A stretch of DNA of 64,000 bases, from contig OV277864.1 in the NCBI GenBank assembly GCA_922989275.2, positions 22,579,550 to 22,643,549 on the forward strand, read 5' to 3'. The notes under the pieces are model-generated. The model did no database searches, was not told the DNA's origin, and was given only the letters and a program-made list of their open reading frames with translations. Of this stretch, positions 44,405-55,310 are shown piece after piece; position 1 is the first letter of the stretch; every line of letters begins with the position of its first letter. Source of the DNA: Gari tellinella (lineage: Eukaryota > Mollusca > Bivalvia > Cardiida > Psammobiidae). Both the position numbers and the translations under genes were made by a program.

Positions 44405-44836
44405 GAACGTTCGTTGCCATGACGTTATCAATATTTGACAATCATCGTCTGCTTTAATTTTTCAAAAGGACAATTTAGGTATTATGATTTAAAAATATTA
44501 AAATGAGTGTCAACCAGTTTTTGGTCCTGATCATACGCCACGTTGCTGTTGGCAAATGACAGGGCTGCCATTTCTCCTGATTTTCCTAAATCTTCGGATT
44601 TTTTTCTAGTACATGGTAGCTGAAATCAGACTGAAAAAAAGCAGAATTCTGCTTTACTTTCAGCCTGCTTTAAGCACCAACGTGTCAAAAAACTAGAAAC
44701 AGGCGATGGGGAAAAGTAGGATGCGTAAAATCGCACTTACGAAATGGAAATCTTAGGATTTTTTATGTCAACTTATGGCAGCCCTGAAATGACCTTTGTA
44801 CATGTACCCAAGGTAAGACAGTGAAGGAGTTAAAAA
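44405..44836 (+). mobile_element. Family B element hosting element O
   Basis: TTGCCATGACGTTATCAATA, ATCATCGTCTGCTTTAAT, GAGTGTCAACCAG, then O at 44560, then CAAGGTAAGACAGTGAAGG plus AGTTAA. The right arm of the hairpin is missing. Confidence 0.7.
44560..44786. mobile_element. Element O: CAGGGCTGCCA ends, hosting a C remnant
   Basis: CAGGGCTGCCATTTCTCCTG and TTATGGCAGCCCTG are inverted. AAATGA flanks both ends directly (44554-44559, 44787-44792). CAGGG ends resemble hAT, though a 6-bp repeat is short for hAT. Inside, 44630-44715 is a family C hairpin remnant. Confidence 0.7.
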
Positions 44837-44946
44837 TCATTTTAAAAGTAGGAAGACTGTTGTTCAACAGTAAGCAGTTGCATGTTTATTAGACATCTCA
44901 GACTTTCTTTACATGTTGTATAACATTATAGTGATCGTGGTATATA

Positions 44947-45165
44947 TACAGTGGAGAATGTGTTATTCTTTCCCAATAAACGCGTTTACGCTAAAACTTT
45001 TATTTCTATTGTAACCCGGCGTCTGATCAGGCTCCAAACTGTTTGCCACCAAGATAAACATGACATATCAGAATTGTCCAAAAGTTGTACTTTTCAACGT
45101 TTTAGTGTTATGCGTTTGCGTACGTTTGCGTTTAAACGGGAAAGAATAACATATTCTCCACTGTA
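44947..45165 (-). mobile_element. Family A copy lacking left hairpin arm
   Basis: TACAGTGGAGAATGTG to TTCTCCACTGTA. TTTCTATTG joins TAACCCGGCGTCTGATCAGG directly. Confidence 0.9.
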
Positions 45166-45349
45166 CGTTTTGATTGCAGATTAAATGATTTCGTTATCCA
45201 GGTATGTGTTTTTAAAAATCGCTGTTCGCATTTATTTGGTTGCGTTTACTTTACTGTTTATAAAGCAGAAATCTGATTACATGTAGTTGTTACTTTGGTT
45301 CTATACTGTTTGTATTACAAAATGTTTGGCTTTCTTATAGTACGGTCCA

Positions 45350-45599
45350 ATAACCCATTGACTCAAAATCTGTTTCTAGTATTTAAGACAAGTGACCTCT
45401 TAAAGCAGATTGAAAGTAAAGCGGAATGCGCCTTAAGGCTCATTCCGGTTTACTTGCAGTCTACCTTCAATTTCTAAATCTTCTATATAGAAAATATGCA
45501 TTAAAGTATATATTCATGGCTATATAAAGTGCAACTACTTTCGTTAGTGGAGGGATGAACTAAAAGGGCAAAAGGAGTAGTTATAGGATAATGCGTTAA
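45350..45599 (+). mobile_element. Family C MITE, somewhat worn
   Basis: TAACCCATTGACTC to GGATAATGCGTTAA. Hairpin CTTAAAGCAGATTGAAAGTA around GCGCCTTAAGGCTC. Confidence 0.8.
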
Positions 45600-46029
45600 A
45601 ATAATTGAGATGTCAATACAACGTGCTGTTATGTCGAAGAAACAAGCCTTGTCCTTTACCAATATATTTCAAGCCAATGCCAACGAACATTTCAATCTGT
45701 TGCTAATTTGAGGGTTTTCTTTAATCTTGATCACGTTTTCTCCACCGTAACCACTTGATTGTTTGGGACGAGCCGGAACTCCTTGATAGGGATAGTAACC
45801 AAAGACTGAGACAAGTGCGTGAGGCCATACATGTACATATTCGTCAGAATCAACTCACTATGAGCAGGCACTAGGGATCCTACTGTCTCTGCGACGAAAA
45901 AGGGAAGTATTCTCTCAGCAGATCTCACAGTTCACCAGTGACCAAACTGACTGACAGTCGGCGAAACTGTCTGGGTAAATATCTTACTTTAGTAGTGTAA
46001 AAATAACTACTCTATATAGATATTTAAAA

Positions 46030-46170
46030 TACATTGCAAAACGATAGAAATTGCAGACCCTGATCAGAGAGCTCATCTAAGCATATACTGTTTGCATTGT
46101 ACAGGAATACTCTGCACAGATACAATGTAAAGTACGAGTATACTCGTCCCTAGGGCTAAATGTGTAAAAG
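46030..46170 (+). mobile_element. Worn family D copy
   Basis: AGACCCTGATCAGAGAGCTC, TACTGTTTGCATTGTACAGG, CTCGTCCCTAGGGC. Confidence 0.55.
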
Positions 46171-46343
46171 GTAACTAACCTATGGACACTCAACATCAGA
46201 CCAAACGGCCATTATGGACGTTATCACTGAACTATTAATTGCCCCAGAGGGTCTGCTTCTAAACAAGATCTCATTCTAATGAGAACCCAACCTCATATTA
46301 AGTTTCACACTTTACTTTACCCACATTGGCATGCAGGTTGGCT

Positions 46344-46595
46344 TACAGTGGAGAAAACGATATTCTTTCCCGTTTAAACGCAACGAAACGCAAACGCATT
46401 GCACTTAAATTGTAGAAAAGTATAATTTTTGAACGATTCTGATAATTCATGTTTATCTTAGTGGCAAACAGTTTGGAGCCTGATTAGACGCCGGGTTACC
46501 CGGCGTCTGATCTGGCTCCAAACTGTTTGTATGGGAAATAATACTTGTAGCGTAAACGCGTTTATTTGGAAAAGAATAACGTTTTCACTACTGTA
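46344..46595 (+). mobile_element. Family A MITE
   Basis: TACAGTGGAGAAAACG to TTTTCACTACTGTA. Hairpin GGAGCCTGATTAGACGCC around GGGTTACCC. A worn A left end follows at 46627-46740. Confidence 0.9.
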
Positions 46596-46740
46596 AAGAT
46601 AAGGCACATACAAACTCTAGTCCTGGTACTGTGGAGAATATATTATCCGTTTCCGTACGAACTAAACTAAAAGTAAACGCATTACAATACATGTAACATG
46701 TTCAAAAAGCCAGCTTTTGGGGGAAACTCTCTCAAACTTG

Positions 46741-47159
46741 CCCACTTACGAAGTGTCTACGAAGGATTTCCTGACGTATAGAGACAGCTAGACATTTTAG
46801 TCCTTATTATGCTAAGCACGATTGACTAACATTTGCAAACAGTTGGGCCATAGGAGAAGAACCAAATAAGTTATTGTTTTCGTTCTCATCTTAATGTTTA
46901 TCCATGTATTGTTAATAAAAGTTGTATATATTATGAAATAAATATCAAGATATTTAAACTAAAGAGTTTGGCCAAGATCAGACACCGCGTAACTTTTTGA
47001 ATCTTATATTCCACTTTACTTTAGTTCGAAACTCCTTAAAACTAGTTTTGATTTGAACTTGCAGCAGAAAATATAAAGCAGACGACAATTCAGCATGACA
47101 AAAGTTGAAGATCATAGAGTTGAAACGTGTTTATATGTCTAGATCACAAACAATGCGTC
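46741..47159. other. No gene; worn B-like pieces
   Basis: TTTGCAAACAGTTGGGCC at 46833, then GATCAGACACCGCGTAAC at 46977 and GCAGACGACAATTC at 47077. Confidence 0.4.
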
Positions 47160-47395
47160 TGATCAGGATCCAAAACATCAAATGAACAATTCCAGTTTCC
47201 CTTTTAGTTTAGTCTACTTTTGACTTCTTAAAGTTGTATTCTTTATAATGTTTTTCAAATTTACAAACAGTACTGATCCTGATCAGAGGATTTCTTCTTT
47301 TCTTGATCTACACTGTTTGTTCTTTACATGTACACTGTTTGCAAAGGACGCATAAACAGTCGTGTATCCTACAGCTTAAGATTTAAAAGAATACC
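47160..47395 (+). mobile_element. Worn family D copy
   Basis: AACAATTCCAGTTTCCC, ACAAACAGTACTGATCCTGA, GATCTACACTGTTTG, GTACACTGTTTGCAAAGGAC. Confidence 0.55.
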
Positions 47396-47587
47396 GGTAA
47401 CTGATACAGACGTGCTCGACGTCATTCATTCGTTTACCATCAGGGTAATATACACAGTAAAACCTCTATAACATTTACTCACTCAAGTCATACTAGCTCG
47501 TATGTCAACTGCAGAAATACAAAACATAAACTCGCTTTTAAAATTCGGTGTTTTTGAAACCTTTCGGGGCCAAATAAATCGTGTGAG

Positions 47588-47804
47588 TTTTACCCCTTCG
47601 CCGCTAAATTATCGTCTGCTTTAATAGTGCTGTCTGCAAGATCGTTAAAAGGGGGATTTTAGGTAGAATGGCTTCAGAAATTTCTATACGAGTGTCAAAC
47701 AGTTTGGTCCTGATCAGACGCCGCGTTACGCGGCGTCTGATCAGGACCCAAACTATTTGCAATGTCGCATAAAATGTATGCGTCTTCGGCTCCGAAAGGG
47801 TTAA
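47588..47804 (+). mobile_element. Family B variant MITE, hairpin 47696-47759
   Basis: TTTACCCCTTCGCCGC to CTCCGAAAGGGTTAA. Hairpin GGTCCTGATC / GATCAGGACC around CGCGTTACGCG. The GTCTGCAAGATCGTT sector defines a subfamily with 24379, 49690 and 53690. Confidence 0.85.
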
Positions 47805-48089
47805 CTTTGAAATATTGGTAAGTTCGCCTTAAGCAGATTCCAGTTATCGGAATACCACTGTAAATGCTAACAGACAGTGGTGTCAAATCTAATAGCATCA
47901 CTCCAGGAGATAAGATTTTAAAACATACACCACTCAATCATTTATAACGATACATTTCAACTCCAATGTCAGACAACTTTATTCCTCCTTTCTGCGGAAA
48001 ACTTGTGGATGCAAGCTCTGAGTTCATTCCGTGGAAATAGTGTTGATGTTAGCGTTTAGTTAAATCGATACAATATCTCTTACTGCAGT

Positions 48090-48506
48090 TTTAGTGGAGA
48101 AGGCGTTATTCGTTCGCGTTTAATTGCACACGAAAACGCATACAGTGGAGAATGTGTTATTCTTTCCCAATAGACGCGTTTACGCTAAAACTATTATTTG
48201 CAGTGCAAACAGTTTGGAGCCAGATCAGACGCCGGGTAACCCGGCGTCTGATCAGGCTCCAAACTGTTTGCCACCAAGATAAACATGAACTATCAGAGTG
48301 GTCCAAAAGTTGTTCTTTTCTACGTTTTAGCGCTTTACGTTTAAACAGGAAAGAATAACAGATTCTCCACTGTACGAAAACGCAAACTTATTGCAACGAA
48401 ACGTAGAAAATGATAACGTGTTGACCATTCTGACGTTTTTGAATAATCTGAATAGTAGCCTGGTCAGTCACGTTTATTGGGAAAGAATAACGTCTTCTTC
48501 ACTGTA
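48090..48506 (+). mobile_element. Family A element hosting another A element
   Basis: Left TTAGTGGAGAAGGCG, right GTCTTCTTCACTGTA; own hairpin missing. CGAAAACGCA stands on both sides of the insertion. Confidence 0.8.
48141..48374 (-). mobile_element. Family A MITE nested in A, opposite orientation
   Basis: TACAGTGGAGAATGTG to TTCTCCACTGTA; hairpin GGAGCCAGATCAGACGCC around GGGTAACCC. Confidence 0.95.
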
Positions 48507-48565
48507 CCTTAGAGAAATACAATTCAAACAAACTGCAAAGAAATTTAAAAAAAATGAAATTCACT

Positions 48566-48822
48566 TACAGTGGAGAATTTGTTATTCTTTCCCGTTTAAA
48601 CGCAAACGTACGCAAACGTAAAGCGCTAAAACGTAGAAAAGAACAACTTTTGGACAATTCTGATAGTTCATGTTTATCGTGGTGGGAAACAGTTTGGGGG
48701 CAGATCAGACGCCGGTTTACCCGGCGTCTGATCTGGCTCCAAACTGTTTGTATGGGAAATAATAGTTATAGTGTAAACGCGTTTATTGGGAAAGAATAGC
48801 GGTTTCTACATGTACCACTGTA
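48566..48822 (+). mobile_element. Family A MITE
   Basis: TACAGTGGAGAATTTG to CACTGTA, with an extra ACATGTAC inside the right end. Hairpin GGGGGCAGATCAGACGCC / GATCTGGCTCC. Confidence 0.9.
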
Positions 48823-49424
48823 GATTGTTGACTCACCATTTTTAATTTGAGCGCCAAAAAGTGCCTCGGCGTCTGATTTGGAACATAAGTGTTTGCGGCG
48901 GACATTAAAGCTTCTTGCATGCCTTGTTTTAATTGAAGAAGCAAGCCTGTCTCTTAAGACCGGTGTGAGAATATGCGCCTTTTACAAACAAAGTACTAGT
49001 GAAGAGTTTACTTGCCATATACAACGAGGATATATTCTGATAAATACATAACGCAATGTTAGAAAAGATATAGAAATAAAAGAGTTTGTAAATATTGAAA
49101 TCAGTGCATACGGTTTGTAGACAGCGAGTAACTTGGTGTCTGATTCTGCGTCAAACTGGATATACTAGGCATCAGCTTTTTGGAATACAAAAGTGATTCA
49201 TTTTATTGTACTAGATGGTATCCTGCCTATACACAAACGTTTCATATATGATATAATTATTTTGAATACAGCGAAACTGCTGGTAGAGTTACTGGTAAGC
49301 TATTGTTATCAACAATTCACTGAACCAATAAATAACGAACAAAACACAACTTCTGCAAAAATTACATGTGACGTTATAATTCGAAGCGTTTTATATTCAT
49401 GTAGCTAAAGGGTCTCTGCTTGTT
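48823..49424. other. No gene seen
   Basis: A 71-codon frame at 49193-49408 has no supporting feature. GTGCCTCGGCGTCTGATTTGG at 48860 is a lone hairpin arm. Confidence 0.4.
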
Positions 49425-49605
49425 TGTACCCCTTTACTGCCATGACGTCATCAATTTTGAACGTTTGTCGTTTGTTTCTATATCTCTAATTTTATTTTAG
49501 TGATTTTGACTGAAGAACCATTACCACCCTAGTCAAGAAGTAAGAGCAGAAATCCGAAGATTTCGGGCAAATTCGGGAAAATTCGGAACGATTGCAGCCC
49601 TTTGT
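49425..49605 (+). mobile_element. Family B left half joined to an O fragment
   Basis: CCCCTTTACTGCCATGACGT, GTCGTTTGTTTCTATATC, then AATCCGAAGATTTCGG and ATTGCAGCCCT (O terminus). Confidence 0.6.
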
Positions 49606-49689
49606 ACCATACGGAACAGATAAAATGTAACTGAACGCGTACAATCTGCAACAAAGTGTACACTATGAGAGTTCTTTAAAACTCTTTCG

Positions 49690-49870
49690 TGAGATTTTTT
49701 ATCCCTTCACCGTTTCACTGTCGTCTGTTTCACTTTTGTTGTTTGCAAGATCGTTTCATGGTAAGAATCAATGTGACTTAAAACATATCGATAAGAGTGT
49801 CAAACAGCTTGGACCCTAAACAGACGGCGAGTAAGTATGCGTCTGATCTAATTCCAGACCCTTTGCTATT
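49690..49870 (+). mobile_element. Worn family B variant
   Basis: GAGATTTTTTATCCCTTCACCG, GTTTGCAAGATCGTTTCATG, GAGTGTCAAACAGCTTGGACC, GCGTCTGATCTAATTCC. Confidence 0.6.
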
Positions 49871-50395
49871 GATATATTTGTTTTAGGACAAATGCGCTTA
49901 CTGGGTCAAATATGGAAATATTCCATGGTAAACGCCTAACAAGCGAGATAAAGTACCCACACACATGTCGTCCGTACAGTGATGACGAAGTTATTATTTC
50001 CAATCTAAAGAAGTAAATGTATTAGTGAGCAAGTCGGTTAGTCAGCTGTTTGATATTATTTTGGCTAATAGCACTGTGAAGGAGCGCATGGAATCGACTC
50101 AAAATACATGCACTCCTCTTAGTTCTTGGCAATTGGGATTGTCTCTTCCAACTAAATAAACAACTTCCTCTGTGACAGTCAAGCCCTCGAACTGTTGTCC
50201 GGTAGGAATGTCTCTGGGGAGAATTACTGACAAGGGAAGATTTCAGGAAGGTTGTTTTTGGCTTACCTCATTCGCTGCAAAGCAGCTCATGGGATTAGAA
50301 ACACCCGAACTGCTTCCTTGTTATTTCTAAGATGAGGGATAGTCTACCTTAATGAATATACCAATTTGCTATGAAAATTTAGCTCAAGAACCGCT

Positions 50396-50618
50396 GTAAT
50401 GTAGAGAGGACTTTCCGACCATATAAACGAAACAAAACGCAAAGCAATAAGGTGGAAAACCCCGAAATGTATTTACAATTCCTGACAGTTTATTCCAATG
50501 CGTTTGCCAATCAGTTTGAAGGCTCGTGTTACCCGACTGGTTCCAAACCGTTTGCATTAAACATACTAGTTTAGCATTAATTCGGTTATTAGGAAAGAAT
50601 TACGTCTTCTCCGCTGTA
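50396..50618 (+). mobile_element. Worn family A copy
   Basis: TAATGTAGAGAGGACTTTCC to GTCTTCTCCGCTGTA. Hairpin reduced to GAAGGCTCGTGTTACCCGAC / TGGTTCCAAACCGTTTG. Confidence 0.65.
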
Positions 50619-50889
50619 GATAATCTCATAGCTAATTATTTTGGTTATTTCGGAAACGTAATACAGACTACATTCAAGAGACTGATATGGTTAAAATGAA
50701 CGAAACAAGTTGGCGACAGATTTTGTATTTAATTTTCCCATCTTTTGACAGTACATTATAACTGTAATTTTACAGGTAAACTCGTTTTATCGACCAATCC
50801 ACAGATGTCTTTTTGAAACTCTATTTTTTTCATGGCCTCGGATACTACTAAAATAAGACAATCAGCTCTATAATATATTCCTATATTAT

Positions 50890-52413
50890 TATCCCCTGCC
50901 GAACGGCAGAGGGATACTGTTTTAGGTCTGTCCGTTCGGCTGTCCGTCACGTTGTCCGTCCGCAACTGTATCTCCGAAACCGACAAACAGATTTGGATGA
51001 AACTTGGTATACTTATTTGTCATCGTAGGAGCACCGTGGAAAATCCAATTTTTTTCAGAACATTTTAGGAATTTATGAGTTATCTGCCCTTTTTGTGTTA
51101 AAAATGCCATATTTAACAGTTTTTACTTTCTAGCAACTACAGTATTCAATATATATTGTTTATACTTGCACACAATGTCTATAAGTACAAGTTCTTGCAG
51201 GTGTGCAATTATTGTAAAAAAGAATATGTGTGACAATAGTTATCTGCCCTTGATGATCTTAGAAATGCTAGAAAATGCTTTATTTTGGTATTGTTTACAT
51301 ACTAGAACCTATAAATATGAATGGATTTTGAAAAAACTTTCTTGAATGATGTATGGGTATTAGTTTTCAAATGAATTTGATTATTATTGAAAACGGAGAA
51401 ATTAGTCATGAGTTATCTGCCCTTGATAAGTAAAAAAAGCTATAATTAACTGTTTTACTCTCTGGCAACTACAATTATGAATGGATTTAAATGATACTTG
51501 CACACGATGTCTATAAGTAAAAGTTCTTGAAGGTGTGCAATTATTGTCAAAAAAAGATACTTGTGGCAAGAGTTATCTGCCCTTGATGTACTTCGAAATG
51601 CTAGAAAATGCTTTATTTTAATACTGTTTACATCCTAGTATCTATAAATATGCATGGATTTTGATAAAAAAAAATCTTAAACTATGTATGGCTATTAGTT
51701 TTCAAATAATTGTTATCATTTTTGAAAACGGAGAAACTAGTCAACAGTTATCTGCCCTTTATGAGTCGAAAAAAACATATTTAATATTTTTTACCATCTA
51801 GAAACTACAGTCTTTAATGGATTTTGATTTAACTTACACACGATGTATATAAATATAAGGGTTGCAATTATTGTCAAAAAAGGATACTTTGTGGCAAGAG
51901 TTATCTGCCCTTTATGTACTTAGTAATGCTCAACATGGCTTTATTGTTTACATGCTCTTGTGTACAAATGTGAATGGATTTTGAAAAATAAAATTAAATC
52001 ATATATGGCTATTATTTATAGAATGAGTTCAATTATTATCGAAAATGTGCAAATTAGTCAAGAATACTCTGCCCTTGATGAGTTGAAAATGTGTTTACAC
52101 TCTAGTAAATTCTACAGTTCTGAATTTTTTTAAATAATACTTGCACACAATTATAAGTTCTTGAAAGTGTTTAATTACTGTTGAATTTGAATCAAGAGTT
52201 ACCTGCCCCTGTCAAATTTAGATTTATAATGCTACAAACGGCTTTATTTTTGTATTGTTTAGGCTTTAACATGTACAAAATTGAATGGATTTTATAAAAC
52301 TTTGTAAAAAGCTTTTGAATGTTGATCTTTAAAGACAGGTGATCACCATTTGCCCCTTCCTCCCACAATAAAGTTTGTCACTTTCTTCTGGACAATCGCT
52401 GCGGCAGGGGATA
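50890..52413 (+). mobile_element. Element T: 1.52 kb, 12-bp inverted ends around a two-part satellite
   Basis: TATCCCCTGCCG at 50890 and CGGCAGGGGATA ending 52413. The left 150 bp (GTCCGTTCGGCTGTCCGTCA, GATGAAACTTGGTAT) resembles, from memory, a repeat abundant in bivalves. Then GTTATCTGCCCTT recurs at about 51077, 51241, 51412, 51574, 51747, 51898 and 52065, with a diverged form at 52196, as alternating half-units of about 165 bp making a unit of about 330 bp. No ORF. Confidence 0.75.
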
Positions 52414-52584
52414 TCAGCTCTAAGGTGCTTGTTTCTTTCCTGCATTAAGCAGTTAGGATTCGCTAAATCAATCCACACTCTAACAATGAGAGAGCTGACG
52501 GAACTTAAACGTCGATTTTCGACAACTAAAACGCGATAAAGTCGAACGTACATGTACACGAATAACAAATTACCTTTAGCTGAG

Positions 52585-52782
52585 TACAGTAAAACCTCTC
52601 TATAACGACCATTAAAGTATGTTAATTACTATATGTGACCGCTTAAAGCAAGCTGACAGTGAAACAGAAAGCTCCTTTAGGAGCTTTCTGTTTCACTGTC
52701 ACCTTGCTTTAAGCTGTCACCTGTCTAATAAACACTCAATTAGCCTTCGTTTTGAAGGTCGTAATAGCGAGGTTTTACTGTA
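52585..52782 (+). mobile_element. Family E MITE, reference copy; hairpin 52642-52713
   Basis: 198 bp, TACAGTAAAACCTCTCTATA to GCGAGGTTTTACTGTA. The core runs from CTTAAAGC to GCTTTAAG around GCTCCTTTAGGAGC. An F end fragment follows (52795-52862). Confidence 0.9.
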
Positions 52783-52956
52783 GTAAGGGTATGTTTGACT
52801 GCTTGATAGAGTCCTCGAATAGTTCTTTTAAATAAGATCGAGATAGCGATATTCGACTGATGTTAAATATAATTTAGAATTCAGAATATCTTAGATAAAA
52901 CCAAAAAAACTTCAACAATATAATGGATATGATAGGTACATGTAGATAGTTTGCTT

Positions 52957-53175
52957 TATACGCATTCACTGCAATGACGCAACCAATCTGATCTCTAATT
53001 CTGACTTTAGGTAAGAACATTAAAGTTATGGCAAGTTTAGGTTTGATTTAAGAAATGATTAATAAATGTCAAACAGTTTGGACCCTGATAAGACACCGCA
53101 TGAGGTGGCCTCTGATGAGGAACCAACTGTTTGACAATAAACCTTGTATTCGGGGTCAGGCAGTGAGTGTGTTAG
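52957..53175 (+). mobile_element. Worn family B MITE
   Basis: ACGCATTCACTGCAATGACG, hairpin GGACCCTGATAAGACACC / GGCCTCTGATGAGGAACC, TCGGGGTCAGGCAGTGAG. Confidence 0.75.
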
Positions 53176-53689
53176 CCTTGTGTATGGCCAAGCATGACTT
53201 GTGCATTAACCTTTGAGGCTAATTATCAACGATGTCGAGGACACCATAAAAGTTCCAATACCGTCAGCTGATCTATAAGCGGATGTTTTATAATTTCATA
53301 GGTTTTTTCGAGATCCAACACCCGCTCAATAAGAATGGTTCATTGTATTGTCAATATCCTACTACTATTCGAAGTACTATTTCTAACTGTTGTCACGTGA
53401 TACATGCACCTCGTGTGCATGCACTTTTCATTCCTCATGCTGCTTGTATGCCTGAGTGTAATAAAGATATGTTTTGTTCTGTTCTGTTATATTCTGTTAA
53501 TTCATTTACAAGCAATTAAACAGTGTGAAACAGCTCTTCTTATCTTGTATGCTGATTAAGAGTAGTTTATAAATATCAAATTCAAAGTTTGTTTTAACTC
53601 TTTTATCATCGAATACAAATCCTCATATTTGATAACCATATACTTGTAGACCGATATGCATTTTTAGGTATTTTACCCTGTTACTGCCA
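53176..53689. other. No gene seen
   Basis: A 78-codon frame (53283-53519) shows no recognisable feature. Confidence 0.4.
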
Positions 53690-53846
53690 AATGTCCGTGA
53701 GAGTTTTACCCTTTCATCGATTCGTTTTCGTCTGCTTCTATTGTGTTGTCTGCGATATTGTTTCAAAGTTAAAAAAAGACATTCTGACTGAATACATTTT
53801 AATCGAGTGTCAAACAGTTTGGATCCTGATCAGAAGCCATCTATAG
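53690..53846 (+). mobile_element. Left part of a family B variant
   Basis: GAGTTTTACCCTTTCATCG, TTGTCTGCGATATTGTTTC, GAGTGTCAAACAGTTTGG, CTGATCAGAAGCC, then breaks. Confidence 0.65.
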
Positions 53847-54189
53847 GTTGACTTTTCTGATATAATTCTGTTGTAGTAGAGACCACAACATTCCTTGCAA
53901 GAGCAATGTTACTGGTATGTGATGTTAACTGTTTGAATTGAAAGTAATTTGTTTCAGCATAAACGTGTATAATATGAAGGACAAACGTTTACTATATAGT
54001 ATTTGCTCAATGAAGCTACATTCACAACAGTATGTATCTTCGTTTGATCTTGGCCATAACTATTTTCTTATGTATTCATGTAAAATCATGAACTGTAGGT
54101 AATAAAATAATGTTGTACATGTATCGGTATATGACCCAAAATGTATTTAAATCTAGCTAGATTATAAATTGCATTACTTAGAAATTGAA

Positions 54190-54388
54190 ATAACCCTTTC
54201 AGCGCCAAAGTCGCATAAAGTCGACTTTACAAACAGTTTAGATCCAGATCAGACGCCGCTAAGCTCGGCGTCCGATTAGGATTCAAACTGCTTGACACTC
54301 TTATCGATATTTCGTACACCCTACAACCAAATCTTGCTTTGAAACGTTCTACAAAATGTCCGGAATAATTTGATACCGAAAGGGTTAA
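54190..54388 (-). mobile_element. Family B variant MITE
   Basis: ATAACCCTTTCAGCGCC to ACCGAAAGGGTTAA. Hairpin GATCCAGATCAGACGCCG / CGGCGTCCGATTAGGATTC. Confidence 0.75.
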
Positions 54389-54555
54389 AAGTAGCAATGA
54401 TCTTATATTTCATCCATTAGACAAGCTATCTTAATACCGCAAATACGCCAAAGAATACTTCCTGCGTCAAACATATCTAAAAATAACCATTCCTAGTTTA
54501 GAAAATTATCTTATACATTGATTCATAGGAGAACGCCTTAATGAAAGTATTGTCA

Positions 54556-54886
54556 AACTCATTTCTGCTTGTTTGTGTGAGGCTCTTTATCCCGTTTAAC
54601 ACTTTACCCTATATCAGCGCCTTTTAGCGCATTCCGTTTAATCCTCCGCGGATGAAAAAAACTTCCAATTTACACAGTCATGAATAATGTATCATTAGGA
54701 TTTTTTATTCTATCAGGTAGTAGCTTAAAGCAGGCTAAAAGTAAAGCAGAATGTGCCTTGCGGCACATTCTGCTTTACTTTTAACCTGCTTTAAGTAGTA
54801 ACCTATTTTCAAATCTAGAAGAAGGGTTTTGGGTGAAGGGAAAACCCATTTCAGCTTGTTTGTGTGAGGCTCTTTAACCAATTTAA
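54556..54886 (-). mobile_element. Family C MITE (54596-54844) bracketed by 45-bp direct repeats
   Basis: TTAACACTTTACCC to GGTGAAGGGAAAA, reverse orientation. Hairpin around GTGCCTTGCGGCAC. AAACTCATTTCTGCTTGTTT ... GGCTCTTTA (54556-54600) recurs at 54842-54886, offset 286 bp. Confidence 0.85.
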
Positions 54887-54939
54887 TCATAATGGCTACT
54901 AAAGTAGACATTGGCAAATAGTGTATACCCGGATGAGAA

Positions 54940-55110
54940 GCTGCTTTAAGCCGCGTCTAATCAGAATCTCTGTTTGCTCTGTCATATAGAATAGTCTACT
55001 ATATGGACAAACACTGCAGTATCTTTAGATCACCCTGTATATATACAATGAAACCGTCACGTATGTTTATAGTTAGACTTCATTGCAATACCCGGGCATA
55101 AATGGTTTAA
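54940..55110 (+). mobile_element. Worn family M element
   Basis: GGCAAATAGTGTATACCCGG, AAGCCGCGTCTAATCAGAAT, CCGGGCATAAATGGTTTAA. Confidence 0.55.
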
Positions 55111-55310
55111 GCGGATCAAACTTCTCAATAGATTGACTGAAGATGTCAGTACATATTAACAAAACGATATTGTAACAGCTTTTTCAAGTTTCTATTTACA
55201 ATCGAACATAAATGCAGTGACTGCAAACATACATATTAATCAATTTAGGCCTGATATTTTCAATTTGTTCGCCCTATGTGCTTGCTGGATAATACTGCAC
55301 AATTTTGACA

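Noticed and set aside
48131..48384. CGAAAACGCA on both sides of the inner A element as a 10-bp target duplication
   Set aside because: The A consensus itself repeats ACGCAAACG here, and other A insertions show TA only.
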